Assembly: GCA_964495595.1 (NCBI GenBank)
Contig: CAZBWH010000102.1
Span: forward strand, 1 to 8,165
Direction of reading: 5' to 3'
Length of the DNA stretch: 8,165 nucleotides
From: CALMFQ01 sp964495595
Lineage (GTDB): Bacteria; Pseudomonadota; Gammaproteobacteria; Burkholderiales; SCOH01
Translations under genes and position numbers: made by a program
In this document: in pieces, positions 6,012 to 8,165 of the stretch
Layout of the letters: each line of letters opens with the position of its first letter
How positions within the stretch are numbered: the stretch's first letter is position 1
Notes under the pieces: generated by a model
What the model was told of the DNA's origin: nothing
What the model saw: the letters and a program-made list of their open reading frames with translations, nothing else
Databases searched by the model: none

Positions 6012-6039
6012 CCGACAACGGCTAAAGTGATTCTACAAT
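6012..6039 (+). promoter_or_regulatory. Candidate sigma-70 promoter for the NERD helicase gene
   Basis: CCGACA (6012-6017) and TACAAT (6034-6039) are separated by 16 bases, matching 4/6 and 5/6 of the consensus. They would start a transcript about 90 bases before the helicase ATG. The rest of 5910-6136 shows no gene. I could not find an equally good promoter for the minus-strand cluster. Confidence 0.35.
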
Positions 6040-6136
6040 AGCAAACGGCGCGCTATGGCGGATGATCCCCTGGCCGGCTTATCGGCGCACAATCTGACTC
6101 AGGCAAGGCAACGACCCTCGCTCCCCCTCTCTCATA

Positions 6137-7951
6137 ATGGCTTATTTGATTCCCCAGCTTAATAGTTGCCTGTCCCGCATGACGTCGGGCGAGAAACGGT
6201 TTGCCCGCCGGATCGAGGCGCTGCTCGAGAACGATTACACGTGCTGGTACGATGTGACGGTCGGCGTCAAGCGCCGGCGGCCGGACTTTCTGCTGCTTCA
6301 TCCGCTGCGCGGCCTGCTGGCGCTGGAGGTGAAAGACTGGCGGCTCGACCGCATCCGCTCGCTTGATCCACGGATCGTGGAACTGGAAGTCAATGGCAAG
6401 TTGATCAAGGAACTCAATCCCTTGCTGAAATCCCGCGACTTCATTCAGGTGACGGTCGCGCAGCTGCAGAAAGACCCGCTGCTGGTTCAGGACGACGCCA
6501 GTCAGTACGCAGGCAAACTGTGCATGCCGTACGGCCATGGCGTGGTGCTGAGCAATATCAGCCGCCGCGATTTCGATGCTTCGGGCATGGCTGATGTATT
6601 GGCCGAACAATTGGTGATCTGCCAGGATGAAATGACCGAGTCGGTCGATGCCGAGGCGTTTCAACAACGGTTGTGGAATATGTTCCTGCAACCGTTTTCC
6701 TGCCGGTTGACGCGACCGCAAATCGACCGCGTGCGCTGGCATCTGTTTCCGGAAATTCGCCTCCAACCCCGGCAGGACTCCTTGTTTGGCACGGAGAAAG
6801 CTCCAGATCTCTCGCTGCCCGATCTGGTGCGAGTCATGGATTTGCAGCAGGAGCAACTGGCCCGCAGCCTGGGCGAAGGCCATCGCGTGATTCACGGCGT
6901 AGCGGGCTCAGGCAAGACGATGATTCTGGGCTATCGGGCGGAATTCCTGGCTCGCATGACTCCCAAACCAGTCCTGGTTCTGTGTTTCAACCGGGCGCTG
7001 GCGCAGAAACTGGCCAACTGGAGCCACAGCAGGGGGCTGGAACAAAAAGTGGTGGTCGACACCCTGCACGGCTGGTGCAGCGAGATGATCGACACTTACC
7101 AGCTGGAGCCACCACCTGATGGCCCCGAACGGTTCAATGTACAAGTACAGCGGGTAATCGATGGCGTAAGCCGGGAGCAGGTTCCAGCCGGTCAGTACAG
7201 CGCCGTGCTGATCGACGAAGGGCACGACTTCGAACCCGAATGGCTGAGGCTGGTGGCCCAGATGGTCGATCCGGCAACCAATTCATTGCTGATCCTGTAC
7301 GACAGCGCGCAGGACATCTACCAACAGGCACGCAAACGGCGCTTCAGCTTTGCCAGCGTCGGCATCCAGGCAAAAGGGCGCACGACAATCCTGAAGCTGA
7401 ATTACCGCAATACGGCCGAAGTCCTCGGCGTGGCGCACAGTTTTTCCCGGGAACTGCTGATTGCTCAGGAATCCAGCGAAGACGGCGTTCCGTTGATTAC
7501 CCCGCAAACCGCTGGGCGCCATGGCCCAACACCCGAATTCGCCCGGCTGGCCAACTTTCGCGCAGAAGTGCTGCATATCGCCGAACGACTGCGTACCAGC
7601 CACGCCGAGGGCCTGCCGTTTCACGACATGGCGATCCTGACGTACCGCAAGAACAGGCAACGCGAAATCGTATCACTACTGAATCAGGCGGGCATTCCAG
7701 CGACTGCCGGCCTGGCCAAAGCGGACCAGGTGAACGTGCTCACCCTGCATGCCAGTAAAGGGCTGGAGTATGCCACCGTCGCCATCGCCGGACTGGGTGA
7801 AATGCCTTACAGCAGCCACAACGCCAATGAACAGGCCCGTGTGTTGTATGTGGGGATGACACGCGCCATGCACTCACTGCTGCTGACCGCCAGCCAGGAC
7901 TCGGAATTTGCCGCCAAGGCCTCTGCTGCCTGTTCAGCGCAACAGAGCTGA
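6137..7951 (+). CDS. NERD nuclease-domain UvrD/Rep-family helicase
   Basis: This 604-residue protein has an N-terminal NERD nuclease-like domain and a superfamily 1 helicase. The NERD part (about residues 15-130) shows a PD-(D/E)xK-type site: Asp50 (RRPDF) and Glu64-x-Lys66 (LEVKDW). The helicase carries Walker A GVAGSGKT (254-261), Walker B LIDEGHDF with Asp360/Glu361, LILYDSAQDIYQ, LKLNYRN (419-425), HASKGLEY (538-545) and VGMTRA (572-577), so both halves look active. It should unwind and perhaps cut DNA in the cytoplasm. Such proteins are often found in defence-rich regions, but their substrate is not settled. The ATG at 6137 has no clear ribosome binding site; it gives MAYLIPQLNSCLSRMTSGEK, which looks like a normal family start. 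It is divergent from the CRISPR genes and may be an independent unit. Confidence 0.94.
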   Translation: MAYLIPQLNSCLSRMTSGEKRFARRIEALLENDYTCWYDVTVGVKRRRPDFLLLHPLRGLLALEVKDWRLDRIRSLDPRIVELEVNGKLIKELNPLLKSRDFIQVTVAQLQKDPLLVQDDASQYAGKLCMPYGHGVVLSNISRRDFDASGMADVLAEQLVICQDEMTESVDAEAFQQRLWNMFLQPFSCRLTRPQIDRVRWHLFPEIRLQPRQDSLFGTEKAPDLSLPDLVRVMDLQQEQLARSLGEGHRVIHGVAGSGKTMILGYRAEFLARMTPKPVLVLCFNRALAQKLANWSHSRGLEQKVVVDTLHGWCSEMIDTYQLEPPPDGPERFNVQVQRVIDGVSREQVPAGQYSAVLIDEGHDFEPEWLRLVAQMVDPATNSLLILYDSAQDIYQQARKRRFSFASVGIQAKGRTTILKLNYRNTAEVLGVAHSFSRELLIAQESSEDGVPLITPQTAGRHGPTPEFARLANFRAEVLHIAERLRTSHAEGLPFHDMAILTYRKNRQREIVSLLNQAGIPATAGLAKADQVNVLTLHASKGLEYATVAIAGLGEMPYSSHNANEQARVLYVGMTRAMHSLLLTASQDSEFAAKASAACSAQQS

Positions 7952-8000
7952 GCTGCACGGTCAAACCAGCCCGAGAGGCAAGGAACCGGGCGTCAGCATC

Positions 8001-8034
8001 GGCCCTCACGCAGGGCCCATCTCTTCAATTTTTT
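8001..8034 (+). terminator. Weak candidate terminator after the helicase gene
   Basis: GGCCCT and AGGGCC (8001-8006, 8012-8017) can form a 6-bp stem with a 5-base loop, and six T follow at 8029-8034. The 11-base gap between stem and T-run is longer than in a standard intrinsic terminator, so this is only a possibility. The rest of 7952-8070 shows no gene. Confidence 0.3.
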
Positions 8035-8070
8035 AAGCGGACACCAATCCTTGCGTGTGACATCGATTCT

Positions 8071-8105
8071 AAACAAAAACGCCCAGCTAAGGTTAGCTGG
8101 GCGTT
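8071..8105 (-). terminator. Intrinsic terminator of the rRNA operon
   Basis: A perfect 13-bp stem, AACGCCCAGCTAA/TTAGCTGGGCGTT (8078-8090 and 8093-8105), has only two central bases. On the minus strand it is followed by TTTTTGTTT, giving a strong rho-independent terminator. It begins 11 bp after the 5S rRNA end, so it closes the ribosomal operon that enters from the right. Confidence 0.92.
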
Positions 8106-8116
8106 GAGAGGGGGGA

Positions 8117-8165
8117 GTCTGGCGGTGACCTACTTTCCCACGGGCGAACCGCAGTATCATTGGCG
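8117..8165 (-). rRNA. rrf: 5S ribosomal RNA, 3' part (cut by window edge)
   Basis: Read on the minus strand, the last 49 bases carry the conserved 3' portion of bacterial 5S rRNA: CGCCAATGATACTGCGG, then the loop E region GGGAAAGTAGGTC, and the closing ACCGCCAGAC that pairs with the 5' end of the molecule. About 70 bases of the gene lie beyond the window. The exact 3' end is set by that expected pairing and could be off by one or two bases. The gene points towards the helicase gene and is separated from it by its own terminator. Confidence 0.93.

Noticed and set aside
6053..6895. 280-codon minus-strand frame opposite the NERD helicase
   Set aside because: It is the complement of a helicase gene with intact NERD motifs. 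It shows no motif of its own and no ribosome binding site.

Overview
The window looks like a GC-rich proteobacterial chromosome segment, most likely a betaproteobacterium. This rests on base composition, gene style and the 5S rRNA and terminator at the right edge, and I cannot name the genus. It carries the adaptation and signalling half of a type III CRISPR-Cas locus, followed by a NERD-domain helicase gene and the tail of a ribosomal RNA operon.

Layout. Positions 1-171 are the right end of a CRISPR array: two complete 36-bp repeats, one cut by the window edge, and two spacers of 36 and 32 bp. Positions 172-461 are a probable leader next to the adaptation genes. From 462 to about 5909 everything convincing is on the minus strand. 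In transcription order these are a small frameshifted gene (5909-5713), cas6 (5658-4786), csx16 (4672-4373), a two-helix membrane protein with a CARF-like C-terminus (4317-3409), a possible 32-residue mini-protein (3204-3106), a reverse transcriptase-Cas1 fusion (3097-1031), and two different cas2 genes (1028-741 and 737-462) that run straight towards the array. Positions 5910-6136 are a divergent control region with a perfect inverted repeat. On the plus strand, 6137-7951 encodes a NERD-UvrD nuclease-helicase. Positions 8071-8165 hold the terminator and 3' end of a 5S rRNA gene on the minus strand.

How the parts fit. RT-Cas1 with two Cas2 proteins should capture spacers, possibly from RNA, and insert them at the leader end of the array. 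Cas6 would cut the array transcript into crRNAs. The membrane CARF-like protein is a candidate effector switched on by cyclic oligoadenylate made by Cas10, and Csx16 is a candidate enzyme for removing that signal. No cas10 or other interference gene is present, so the effector complex must lie beyond the array to the left, elsewhere in the genome, or be missing. The gene set (RT-Cas1, two Cas2 proteins, a VVA1548-family Csx16) recalls the type III-D locus of Vibrio vulnificus YJ016; this comparison is from memory.

Less expected features are the uncharacterised membrane CARF-like protein beside csx16, the well-primed mini-ORF just before RT-cas1, interleaved inverted repeats between the signalling and adaptation genes, a homopolymer frameshift in the first gene of the cluster, and a tRNA T-arm-like hairpin between cas6 and csx16.
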